Source: Rhabditophanes sp. KR3021
Lineage: Eukaryota; Nematoda; Chromadorea; Rhabditida; Alloionematidae
DNA length: 64,000 bases
Assembly: GCA_963281155.1 (NCBI GenBank)
Contig: CAUJLY010000005.1
Coordinates: forward strand, 1,054,001 to 1,118,000
Direction of reading: 5' to 3'
Under the pieces are notes generated by a model, which was not told the DNA's origin, made no database searches, and was given only the letters and a program-made list of their open reading frames with translations. The position numbers and the translations under genes are program-made. Below, one piece after another: positions 22,200 through 34,067 of this stretch (positions are counted from its first letter, which is position 1; every line of letters starts with the position of its first letter).

Positions 22200-22904
22200 C
22201 TCGCCAATTTAATCTAAAAATCAGAACATACAAGTTAACAACAAAACTAAAATAACACACAATGAATCGATATCAAAATAATAGTCAAATATATTCATGC
22301 AAAATGTTTTCCCCCATACTTGCCTCCTAACTATAAAGACAAGTTTATTTTTTGGGAAGAAATGTCAAAGGCACACACATAAGACCTCCCTTTCCTGAAC
22401 AATAATCATAAGAGAGAGAGATGAAAGAGGCATGATGTATGAGTGGACAGGGGATTAGGTTGGGCTTTTTTATCATTGCCCAAAACATAATAATAAGGGA
22501 ATAGTAATGTAATAATAGTGATAGGAAAAGGCCTTTGTTATTATGTTATTTAGTTTTATAAACAATTGATAAGGGTTGTTGAATAAATAATAAGCACTTT
22601 TTGTTTATTTAAATTAATGGTACCAATTTATTCCTTTAAATATGTATACATACTATGAGTAATTTTAACTTCCATCAAATAATAAGCGCAAAGTGAATAT
22701 GTGTTTAGAAGAACATAAAAAAATGTCAACACCATCTTCTTAATCATTGACCAAGACACTTTATGAATACACATTGTACCAGGTCTTGTTTATTTGAACA
22801 CTATATAAGATATGGATCACTTTGAACGAAGGTGCAAAATGGTTGCTATGGTTACGAAGCAACAAATTAATAAATGCATGGCAATTGAGACATTCATATA
22901 AATA
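22200..22904. other. divergent intergenic region between endophilin-B and IFT80
   Basis: This 705-bp region should carry both promoters. An X-box at 22842-22855 is annotated separately. A pyrimidine/purine stretch with GAGAGAGAGA lies at about 22412. No gene is visible. Confidence 0.5.
22842..22855 (-). promoter_or_regulatory. X-box (RFX/DAF-19 site) for IFT80
   Basis: On the minus strand the sequence reads GTAACCATAGCAAC, a full match to the nematode X-box consensus RTHNYY-AT-RRNRAC. It ends 50 bp before the IFT80 ATG, the usual position for RFX sites of ciliary genes in C. elegans. RFX factors bind in either orientation. Confidence 0.75.
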
Positions 22905-25367
22905 ATGAAATTCGAGCTAACTTATTCCAAATATCCTCCACATACTGGCCCAGTCACCGGAATGTGTTGGGTGAATTCAGAAGGAGTAGTGTCAATTGGA
23001 GATGACCAACAATTTTTGACATGGGATATGGGAACGGTTGATAGCAAGCCATGGGTTTCGATTAAGGGGTAAATTTAAATGACTTTTTATTCATTTTAAA
23101 AGAAATTATCCTACTTCTATGCATGTAGCTCCTGGATATGGCATCAAAAGTGGTTTGACCAATAATAATAGTACTCTTTTAATTGCGACAGCAACTGGCA
23201 TGATACTCATTATAAGAGGTGGTAAGATTGACAAGACGATTCAAGGCCACAAAGGCGCCTCTTTAAAAGTGAAATGGTCTGAGGATGGTTCCAGCTTTAT
23301 TTCATGTGGTGAGGAAGGCGAAGTAAAGTTATGGTCCAAAAACGGTCTGATCAGGAGTGTCTTAGCTAAATGCGACCATTCAGTGTATGCAATAGCGTGG
23401 AACCCAGATGACTCAAAAGTCCTTTACTGCAGCGGCGAGTATTGCTATGTCAAAAGTTTGAAACTTCCCACGGCTCCCCTTAAATGGAAAGCTCACGAAG
23501 GTACTATTACTTGTTGTGATTGGGCAAAGTCCACTAATTTGATGGTAACTGGAGGAGAAGATTGCAAGTATAGGGTTTGGGATGGGCAGGGCAGAATTAT
23601 CTACACTTCTGTTTCACATGATTATCCCATTACTAGTCTGGCCTGGAATCCAAATGGCAAGTTATTTGGGGTGGGAAGTTTTAACATACTCCGGTTGTGT
23701 GATAAACTAGGCTGGAGCCACTCTATCGACAAATTAATGGTGGGATCGATTCTGACAATTGACTGGTCAAGAGATGGAACTCAGATTGCGGCAGGCTCAG
23801 CAGCAGGATATGTCATTCATGGTCAATTGGTGGAGCAAAGATTAATCTGGAATAATCTGGATGTCTTAGTCATAGCAAATAATGTGATCGAGGTCAAGAG
23901 TGTTTTGTCGGAAACGATGATAGAAAGACTGGAGACGAGGGATAGGATTATTACTCTGTCTATTGGATATGGTTTTTTGATTGCTGTAACGACTAAGCAG
24001 GTTTATCTGTTTCAGTAAGTTTGGGTGATGTTGTTTTTAATGCTTTTCAATTAAGTCAAAATAATTGGATTCTACCGAAGATAATTGAACTGAAGGAGGG
24101 AAATGTGTTTACGATTATGCAGGCAAAAAAGTAAGTCTCCAAATGAGGAATTGTTGACGTATACTCCTAGATATTTTTTGCTGTTGTCAAATGAACAAAT
24201 TGAAATTATGACGTATGAAGGCCACGCTCAAGCTCTAATCAAGCTTAACATTCAAACAGGGAGTGTCAATGAAAAGTTGGTAGCGCTGTCTGATGAAATT
24301 GTTGCTGTTATAGACAGTACTGAAACAAAGATTATCAACTTGTTTGAAGCGAGTACTGGAAAAGCACTAAACGATGGCAAGATTGAGCATGTTCAAGAGA
24401 TTATTGAAATCGGAATTGATAAAATTGGAAGTGGCAGTGGAAGAAAAGTGGCGTTCATCGATAATAACAGAGATTTGTACTTGAGTCTGGTACACGCGTA
24501 TGGAGTAACTGATAGAATCCAAAAACTAGCTTCAAATATCAGTGAATTCAAATTTCATGATAAGACCAACATGATGGTTGCTTTACAGGATCAAGGGAAA
24601 GTGCTAGTATTTGCATACCCTAATATTGTTTTCGTGGATAGTGAATTACTAGCAGATTCAATTATTACAATTGACCTGCCATCTATCGGAAAATCTCCCT
24701 CCCTAATAAGTTTCCTTTCTGATAGTGTTTATATATTAAAATCAACTGGAGCTATAATTTCGAAAGTAGTTCCTCAAACAGTTCAAATCATTACCGATAG
24801 TATCGGTCTCTCCAAATGGGATCAAGTAATTAGAATTTGCAGAAGCGCAAAAGAACCTTATCTATGGGCTGTTGTAGCAGGATTGGCAGTTGTTGAAAGG
24901 AATGTTGCGATGGCCGAAGTTTCTTATTCCGAACTTGATAGAGCAGACAAGGTTTTGTTCCTAACTCGAATTAGAACTGAAAAAAACGCTCAATTGAAGA
25001 ATGCTTATTTCGCGATGTTTGCTGGGCGTATTTCAGAAGCTGAAGGCATCCTCTTGAATGGCTCTTTTATTTTTAAGGCAATTTACTTGAATATTCAAAT
25101 GTTTAGATGGGAAAGAGCATTGCAGTTAGCTCTTAAGTATAATGAGCATGTTGATACAGTTTTGGGATATAGACAAAGGTATATGAACGATATAGAAGAA
25201 GATGAGAATGATGATAATTTCCTGGCACAATATAAGCAAGTGAGTTTAGATTTCCATTTCTTCATCATGATTAATTATTATGTTTGTAGGTTGAAGTTGA
25301 TTGGGAACATATTCAAGAAAAAGTCAAAGATGAATTTGTTAAAGGAAAAAGTTTGTCAACTTTCTAG
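22905..25367 (+). CDS. IFT80: intraflagellar transport protein 80 (IFT-B WD40 protein)
   Basis: Component of the IFT-B train that builds cilia; the C. elegans orthologue is che-2. Exons 22905-23068, 23103-24014, 24056-24130, 24171-25239 and 25290-25367 give 765 residues, matching the family's roughly 770; introns are 34-50 nt. The N-terminal WD40 propellers contain GEDCKYRVWDGQGR, YPITSLAWNPNGKLFGVGSF and RLCDKLGWSHSI, all near-identical to the family. The C-terminal part has FEASTGKALNDGKIEH, VAFIDNNRDLYLS and WERALQLALKYNEHVDTVLGY. A conserved gene with an X-box implies the animal has sensory cilia. The 34-nt intron at 23069 is among the shortest here. NHE follows 237 bp downstream on the same strand. 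Confidence 0.95.
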
Positions 25368-25603
25368 ATAAGAGAACACTGGACATTCCCACCAAACATG
25401 AATTCCCACATTTTTAGACTTTTATTAAATTTGACATCTAATTATATCTATTGTAAATTCTAACAAAGCAATCTCTGATTTGATTCCAACTAAAGACACC
25501 TAAAAATTTGCAAAGTAGAAATAAAAACATTCTTACAATGATTCATAGAGATGTAAGCGATATTTAAATTTTGTTTGAATTATTATTAATATATACGACG
25601 TTG

Positions 25604-27799
25604 ATGGAAACGATGCTATTATTATTGGTGTTGTTGACAGTGACTGTTCAAAGTAGCTACATGAAACAAAATCTAACTTCCTCATTCAACATACTCGATA
25701 TACATTTGAACGTATCTTCTCCGCAACTAATTATTTGTGGATGGCTGTTGTTGGCAGCTGGAGCGAAAATAGGTAAATTTGAATATTACTCATTTAATTA
25801 TTAATCTACTTTATAGTTTTTCATCTTTCCAAACGACTTAATACTCTCGTCCCAGATTCTGCAAGTTTGATTATATTAGGATGGATCGTTGGATTTATTT
25901 TAAAGTTATCAAATGTTGATGAAAGCTACTTTGTACTAGATGCTTACATTTTTTACTTCTATCTGCTGGTTCCGATTATATTTGAAGCAGGATTTTTTAT
26001 ACCAAACAGGTAAGTCATCAAAATAATATTTAAATCTGCATTTTTACTTTTCCAGGGCAATTATCGACAACGCTGGAAGTATCGCAACATTCGCCGTAAT
26101 AGGTACTCTAACAAATGCTGCACTTATCGGTGCTTTCATGTATGGCTTCCAATGCCTTGGGGCTTTTACAATGAACTTTACAATAAACGAAATTATTTTG
26201 TTCTCATCTCTAATCAGTTCAGTGGATCCTGTTGCCGTGATAGCTTTGTTTGAAAAATTGGATGTTAATGCCCTTCTTTATGTGCTAATTTTCGGGGAAT
26301 CTTTATTTAATGATGGAATCTCAGTGACATTGGTGTATATATTTTTGAAATTTCACGCTATGAAGACAGGGTGCATATCGTCATTCGATTACATAAAAGC
26401 AGCTATTAAATTTCCAATTAATGCGTTTGGAGGTTTAATAATTGGAGTTTTTTTTGGAATTATTGTTTCGTATGTAACGAAGCATTCCTATAAAGTAAAA
26501 GCCCTCAATCCAGTTTTTATCTTTGTAATTCCATACATGGCCTTTCTAACAGCCGAAGTATTTGAAACATCCGGAATATTGGCACTTGTGTCTTGTGGGA
26601 TGTTCATGAAACAATACATTAGCAAGAATATTTCAGTGTACCCAGCTTCCGCCGTCAAATTCTTTATCAAAATGCTATCCCATATTTCGGAAAGTGTGAT
26701 TTACATGTTTTTGGGAATGTCTGCTATTACCTATAACCACTACTGGGACACTTGGTTTGTTATTTTGACAATTGTATCTTGTTTACTATTCCGAGTAATA
26801 AGTACCTTTGCCCTAAGCTTTATTTTGAACTTATTCAGAATAAACAAAATATCTACAATTAATCAAGTTGTTATGGCTTACAGTGGTTTAAGAGGATCAA
26901 TTAGTTTTGGCATTTGCTCCTCTTTACCCGATACTATTCCTGCTAAGCGTATGTTCATGACAGCTTGTATTGCGGAAATTTACTTCACCATCTTTATACA
27001 GGTAAATATTTACAGCTTGCCTATTTATTATCCATTAGAGTTTGTTATTATACACTTCTTAACTATCTTATTTATTAAACACTTCTTAACTATCTTCTTG
27101 ATTATGACTAATTATTCATTTCAGGGATTAACAATAAGACCACTTTTAAAATGGTTACACGTAGAAGGTAACGCCACTGATAACAATACTAACAAAAATA
27201 TCAGAAGAGATTCTATTTCAAATAGGTCCACTATGACAATATCGGGTACTTGTCTTGAAGAAATTAAAGAAGCCGTTGACAGACAAGCCTCTTCCACCAA
27301 ACGATGGTCTAAACTGAAACACAGATATTTAGATCCCTTTTTGCTGAGAAATGATATAGTTCATGATGATAGCTTTAATCCAAATAATAACTTTCATCGA
27401 AATGTCATGAAGAACTTTTTTGTTTGTTCAAGACAAGGTGGAATAGATATGTCGGTGACAGATCACGATGAAGGACACTCCTCTGGTGATTTAGAAAAGA
27501 GCAAATCAAGTAGAAAGAAAGACTTCTCAGATGGCGTGAAGGATTTTGTCCGTTCCAACAAGATCATGCCCGCAGACGACGCCATCTCCAAACAACCAAA
27601 AACAGGATCCGTTGAAGCCTTAGCCAAACAGGAAATAGATTCAATCTTATTAAAACACTTACCTACCTCTCAACACCATCTAAGTACGGACATAATAAAA
27701 TGTTTAATGGAAAAAAAAATCCTACGCAATTTCGATCATGAATGTGATATAGAGGATGATTTTTTGCTTGAAATGAAGAAAAGATCCCAACATCATTAA
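25604..27799 (+). CDS. Na+/H+ exchanger (SLC9/NHX family)
   Basis: Plasma-membrane or endosomal antiporter exchanging Na+ for H+. Exons 25604-25772, 25817-26009, 26056-27001 and 27125-27799 give 660 residues. A signal-like N terminus is followed by about twelve helices. Key family segments are LVPDSASLIILGWIVGF, LLVPIIFEAGFF, SSVDPVAVIALFE, the FGESLFNDGISVTL helix with the transport-site Asn-Asp pair, MAYSGLRGSISF and QGLTIRPLLKWL. The C-terminal 200 residues are cytosolic, Ser- and Lys-rich and probably regulatory. The intron 27002-27124 is 123 nt, in frame and free of stops; conserved alignment across the junction (IFIQ/GLTIRPL) shows it is normally removed. Confidence 0.92.
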
Positions 27800-27924
27800 A
27801 TTTTTATAGTAGTGAACGTTTAATGGGACAAATAAGCAATTAATATAATGTATGATTAAATTACCACAACCGTTAACAACTCTTTTTATCAGTAATAAAT
27901 TCATTTCAAATATTTTTGTTTTTA

Positions 27925-28731
27925 TTATGGGGATTTGTTGCAATGTTGAAGGGTATTTTGATTTTGTTGGCAAGATGGAGGGGCGTTTTGGCCAACAAAC
28001 CATTCGCAAATCGCGGCCGGTAAGGATGATTGCAAAGATTGGGCTTTTCCGATCGAAATGTCATTGAAATAAAGCCATGGCACATATTTATGTTTTTCCG
28101 GGTACGCTGCTTCAGTTCTTTTAGCGGATTCAAGTTGGAATTTGTTACCTTGACTTCCTTGGAAGCAATGCCCAATCATATCTATTGTTTTTGTGTCAGT
28201 CTCCAAATAAGCAAAACAAACTTTTGCTGCAGCTTCCAATTTAAAGCCTTTAGAAAGACTGTTCTCGAAGCAATAAACAAATTCAAAGGATCTGTCAAGG
28301 AAATGAACGGCGCAGTTTTGGAACTTGTTTAAAACGCATTCCTCAGGACCATGCTGACATGTTAGTTGATCTGTCTTCTAACAACAAACAAATATATTAC
28401 TTTTGGCAATAATGAAACTTACGGGATCCCTTTTTGCATTTCCATAAGGAATTAATTCTAGTTCAATATAGTCTTTGAATGCCGTGTAAACATCGAATAA
28501 TGGGCCTGCAATGTATTCTTGACAATCTGGGCATAATGATTCATAAAGAAGGGTAATTTTTAAGGTCTTATTATTCATTTCCTCTTCATATCTGTTGCAA
28601 AGCTCGTGAAATCCACATTCAGCTGCTAGATGCTTATTCATGCACCATAATGCTGGAGGTATTTCGCCGCAATCATTTCTGGCTCCACCAACCAAATAGA
28701 CAAAAGTTAACAAAATATAGAGAAACAACAT
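27925..28731 (-). CDS. gamma-interferon-inducible lysosomal thiol reductase (GILT) homologue
   Basis: Reduces disulfides in the lysosome at low pH. Exons 28731-28423 and 28377-27925, with a 45-nt intron, encode 253 residues. A signal peptide (MLFLYILLTFVYLVGGA) precedes the active site ESLCPDCQEYI, a CxxC thioredoxin-like motif. The family signature CQHGPEEC followed by N and C appears at the start of exon 2, and HKYVPWLYFND corresponds to the conserved cis-Pro region. Ten or more further Cys fit disulfide bonding. It is convergent with the Na+/H+ exchanger, 125 bp away. Confidence 0.9.
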
Positions 28732-29712
28732 CTTTTAAGATTTGGTAAGTTAAATGAATGGCAAGGTAATCTTCTTTTCCAATAAAATCAAAAACAAACA
28801 ACTTTTGCCAACATCTAATCGAGATGCTATTAATCATTTTACTCCAAACTACACTAATAAATCATTAGTGATGATCAAGAATTTGATTAATGTATAAGCA
28901 TCTTATCAAACCTTAGCTTATACTTTGACCTAATATTGTATTACTATTGTTCAGTAGCTTTTTAGCTTTCAAAATACCAAAAGACAAATTCCTTAATATT
29001 GTCAATGAAATGAAGGAAATTGGACGTGTTTTGAAATTACACCAAACAAAATTTCTCCTTTGCTTACTTTTTATTTACAAAACATTTCGCAAAGAAAGCA
29101 AAATCAGAATAGTAATGACTTTTTTGAACAAATAATAATATTTTTTAATAAACGAAGCATGTTACATATCATGACATCATCAAAGTCCATTAAATAAATG
29201 TAATGTTATCACATGTGATGACAATTTAAGTTGCATTTATCAATAAAAATAATATCAAATGATAATAGTGGGTGCACAAAAGTTTAACAATCTTGGAAAC
29301 ATTCTTGCAAAATACGATTCTCAGACATCTCGACACTTGATTAACATCTGTTAGTAAAAATACAACGAATCGTCATCAACCACATTCCATGGAATTATAT
29401 AATTCCATATATTAATGATTGTATATTATATTGAAGCTGCTAACAAACATTTACATTCCACTACCTTTTTTATATTTAGTTCATTATCAACACAAAAAGA
29501 TGATAACAAGTGAAAGTCAATGAACATTCCAAGAATTTTGTCACCACCATGTCAAGGTGGAGTCCGAACATAAATTGTACACTCTATCCATAATAAATTT
29601 TTGTGATAAAGACATCCACACCCCACTATTATATAAAGGAAAAGTGTTTGAATTAGAAAACACATTTAAATATACTTTAATATTTCAAATCTTTTACTAA
29701 ACTATACTTAGT
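28732..29712. promoter_or_regulatory. 980-bp region upstream of GILT and of the neuropeptide-like gene
   Basis: Divergent upstream region. TATATAAAGG at 29630-29639 is a strong TATA box about 75 bp before the neuropeptide ATG. TGACATCA near 29171 resembles a CRE, CACATGTG near 29211 is an E-box, and an 18-bp palindrome lies at 29390-29407. The open frame at 28947-29135 has no supporting motif. Confidence 0.45.
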
Positions 29713-29959
29713 ATGCACTTCCTTAGCATCACTTTTAGCTGCTTTTTGATTCTTCTTTCGGTTATCAAAGCTTCCCAGGCTTTTCCCGTCTCTAATGACA
29801 GTGGAGAAGGTAAGAACACTCATTTATCTGAGTTGAACTAATACTTCATTCATTTCAGCTACCAGACAACGCAGATACGTCGACAACTTGAATCTAATCA
29901 TCCAGCAATTAGCAATCCAAGATGATATGTCTTTATCAATGGCTGCTAGACCTGGATAA
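29713..29959 (+). CDS. candidate secreted, amidated neuropeptide/peptide-hormone precursor
   Basis: Two exons, 29713-29809 and 29859-29959, with a 49-nt intron, encode only 65 residues. The first 25 form a clear signal peptide (MHFLSITFSCFLILLSVIKA...). After a short Ser/Asp/Gly spacer comes a basic RQRR cleavage site, a single 27-residue peptide starting YVDNLNLIIQQL, and then the stop directly after ARPG. A C-terminal Gly is the amide donor for peptide amidation, so the mature product would end in Arg-Pro-amide. There are no cysteines. Length and form resemble peptides for class B GPCRs (PDF-like N terminus, calcitonin/DH31-like Pro-amide end), but no family can be assigned from sequence alone. 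A TATA box sits at 29630. Confidence 0.65.
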
Positions 29960-30185
29960 TTTCCAACCACTAAATTCTTTCTATCGCTTACACCGGATTT
30001 AAGCATAAACTAGTCTACTTCTATGATCTCTTCAACTTAATATAACTTCTACTAATTTTATCTGTACATAAAAATTACTTTCAAAAAACGTTTATTTATA
30101 AAAAGACATATCAAAAGATACAAAATGATGAGATAATATAAAGGAAAATTTAATATGTTAATTTTGCAACATAAACAAAGTTATT

Positions 30186-31764
<1,579 letters not shown>

Positions 31765-31950
31765 TTAGAAAATTTGATTTTCGCCAAAGAATAAGACAAA
31801 TAAACGTAAATAGTCGATGATATTTAAAAGCGATTTGGTATCGAAGTTTGAATGCGGTTAACAGCTTTCCGTGTGAAATGAATCGTTGGAGTGGCGTGTC
31901 TTCACGGTACAAATAAACAATATTATTCCGTCAATATTAATCTATCCACG

Positions 31951-32815
31951 ATGTCTAATGAAATAAAAAACAGAAAAAAAGATTACGGATCAGCAGCTGC
32001 CTATGCCAAGGAAGTCCGTAAATGGACTCAGAATTATCAGCAATGGGCTATCTTTCAAAACCAAGCTACGGCATCTGCGCATCAATTGGCTACACAAGCA
32101 ATGATTGCCTCTCCTGGCTTTAGAAATACTGCTAATGTACAACCCCAGCAGATTAATGGGGACGCAAATTTACGAGCCTTCATTGAACAAATTATGGCTA
32201 ACAACAGGACTATTATTTCGGAACAAGTTCAAATATCTTCTGTTTTGAGGAGATGTCTTAGTGAGCTGATTGACTTTGTTTTCTTTGTGTTCGTCAAAAT
32301 TGCCTTATTTTATAGTTTCTTTTACCTGGGTTTTGCGTAAGTTAGATTATTTTATTAGTTTAATTTTTAAATTTAGTGATATGGATGATTACAAAGATTA
32401 TTTGAAAGAAGGAATAGACGTGGCTTCAATTGTCAATCTCTCGGAAAGTCTCTTCCCAATTGATACCGCTTGCAAAATAGTTTGCAGTGTCATCGAAGCT
32501 ATCTTCTTATCCTGTGGCTTTTTCCTCCTCCCAGGAGGCTGTACTCCAGGAAAATATCTGACAAATATCAAAGTAATCAACGCTATTACAATCGAAGCCA
32601 CAAATGTCGAGGATCGTCCGCGTGTCACCAGAACACCACATATCACATTCCCACGAGCTTTAGCACGGTCATTGATCAAAAACGTAATTATGAATTTCAT
32701 GTTTCCATTAAATGGATTTTTCTATATCTTTAACTGCAACAGATCTGTTTACGACATTGTAATGGGCACACTAGTCATTCGAAGACAACCTAATCCACCA
32801 ATTCAACAACAGTAA
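31951..32815 (+). CDS. FAM8A1-like RDD-domain membrane protein (ERAD cofactor)
   Basis: Exons 31951-32336 and 32377-32815, with a 40-nt intron, encode 274 residues. The N-terminal part (KDYGSAAAYAKEVRKWTQNYQQW) is the soluble conserved head of FAM8A1. The RDD domain follows, with the Arg-Arg...Asp start (RRCLSELIDF), PGKYLTNIKV and the last helix LPRALARSLIKN-like FPRALARSLIKN, NCNRSVYDIVMGTLVI. Three hydrophobic helices are visible. FAM8A1 assembles with the HRD1 ubiquitin ligase at the ER membrane; that role is transferred from the family. It is convergent with SNAPIN, 68 bp away. Confidence 0.82.
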
Positions 32816-32883
32816 TTAAAGTATTTTATTTATATTAAGTATTGTCTTCATAAAGGTCGTTTGTATAAATAAAATTATATTAC

Positions 32884-33397
32884 TTAAAGTTCTGGTGTCA
32901 AACCATTTTCTTGTTTTAAATGAAATGTTTCTCGTTGAATTCCCTTTTGAAGGTTGCCTACCCGCTCTTGAATATTTGCCAGGACTGTTTGGGCATGTAG
33001 AATACGTGAACGACTGTCTTCGAGTTTGCGGACGTGTGACTCCATGTCAAAAGGTGCCTCGATGGAGTTGGTTATTTCTTTTAAGTCTAAAAATGTTTGT
33101 ATTATCAATTTATTTGATGAATCACACTTACAATTAGACATTTCCTCAATTTTATTATTCAAATCAGTTTGACTTTTTCTCGTGGACTTGACTTGTTCAT
33201 CTAATTTGTGAATCAGTGGTCCCATGTAATTCATCGTATCTAAAAGAATATAGTGTATAATATAGATTGATAAAATCACACAAAACAAGTAGGCTCTACT
33301 CAAAACTACTACTGTCTCATAACGATGTGCTTAGAAAGAGATTTAAAAGTTGTTGCTTACCGTCGGGAATTGATATGTTCGTTGATGAATTGGCCAT
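32884..33397 (-). CDS. SNAPIN: SNAPIN (BLOC-1/BORC subunit)
   Basis: Coiled-coil subunit shared by BLOC-1 and BORC, acting in lysosome and synaptic-vesicle transport. Exons 33397-33361, 33239-33132 and 33086-32884 give 115 residues, typical for the family; introns are 121 and 45 nt. Matching segments: MGPLIHKLDEQVKSTRKSQTDL corresponds to the family's LDxxVxxVRxSQxxL helix, and HVRKLEDSRSRILHAQTVLANIQERV corresponds to its YVKKLxxARRRVxxVNxILQNxQER helix. No membrane segment is present. A separate start inside the first intron (MSRAYLFCV...) is an artefact of reading through the intron. Confidence 0.85.
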
Positions 33398-33944
33398 TTA
33401 AATAAAGTCTGTAATAAAATAGTTTTTTTATCGAATGGTAATTATATTTGGGAAAGGTCAGCAGTCACAACTTTTTTGTCAAACAATTACAAATATTGGT
33501 TAGTCATTGGCGGAATGTACTTTAACAATATCTTTTGCACACGACTAGTAGTTAATAGTAAAGAAATATCATAGTTAGCTTAAAAAATGCATGGGAGGCC
33601 TGTTTTAAAAGTGTTTCTTATCTTGCCCAACTTTTATTTATTGAATCTCTATATTTTGCTTTGTCTCAACAAAATATCATCCTACAAATTTACTTAGTTA
33701 TACTGCGTTTTCTCAGATTAAAAATAAACGTTATTTTGTGGTAAAAATTAGCAACAAATAAAATGAGCACATATATTGTATTGATAATAATTGAATAACC
33801 CAAAAGCAATACGCTTTCACCATTACCAACTGAGTCCATTTAGTTATGTTTATAAATTTTAGACTAAACAAACTTTAGTAGACACCACCCTATCAAAAGC
33901 TTCTTCTTTCCCATTAACTCCTTTTTAATCCACCAAACGTACCT
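33398..33944. other. intergenic, nothing recognised
   Basis: Upstream DNA of SNAPIN; no gene, repeat or RNA with support. Confidence 0.5.
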
Positions 33945-34067
33945 TCACCCACCATTGTCTGTGACAATTCTGCCCAACAACCAATACAAGGCTCCAAAAA
34001 GCAGGATAGTACCTGCGATATACACTCCTAGCCATACAAATATAGGAAGTGTCAAGAGTAGTTGCAT
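33945..34067 (-). CDS. candidate 40-residue transmembrane micropeptide
   Basis: An ATG at 34067 opens a 40-codon frame ending at TGA (33945-33947). The product starts MQLLLTLPIFVWLGVY and continues with a strongly hydrophobic segment rich in Leu, Gly, Ile and Trp, followed by a polar end GRIVTDNGG. One membrane span with a short basic/acidic tail is predicted. The segment is more GC-rich than the surrounding DNA and uses varied codons, unlike the chance frames of this region. No family is recognised; size and form fit small membrane regulators such as those of ion pumps. It could also be the last exon of a longer gene. Confidence 0.4.
   Translation of the reverse strand: MQLLLTLPIFVWLGVYIAGTILLFGALYWLLGRIVTDNGG

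Noticed and set aside
27002..27124. Coding extension NIYSLPIYYPLEF... in the exchanger
   Set aside because: Conserved alignment continues directly from IFIQ to GLTIRPL; the sequence is intron with GT and CAG ends.
28030..28332. Plus-strand 100-codon frame opposite GILT exon 2
   Set aside because: Antisense of the conserved GILT signature; composition follows the real gene.
28947..29135. 62-codon plus-strand frame upstream of the neuropeptide gene
   Set aside because: Lys/Phe/Leu-rich as expected for chance in AT-rich DNA; no ATG context or conserved feature.
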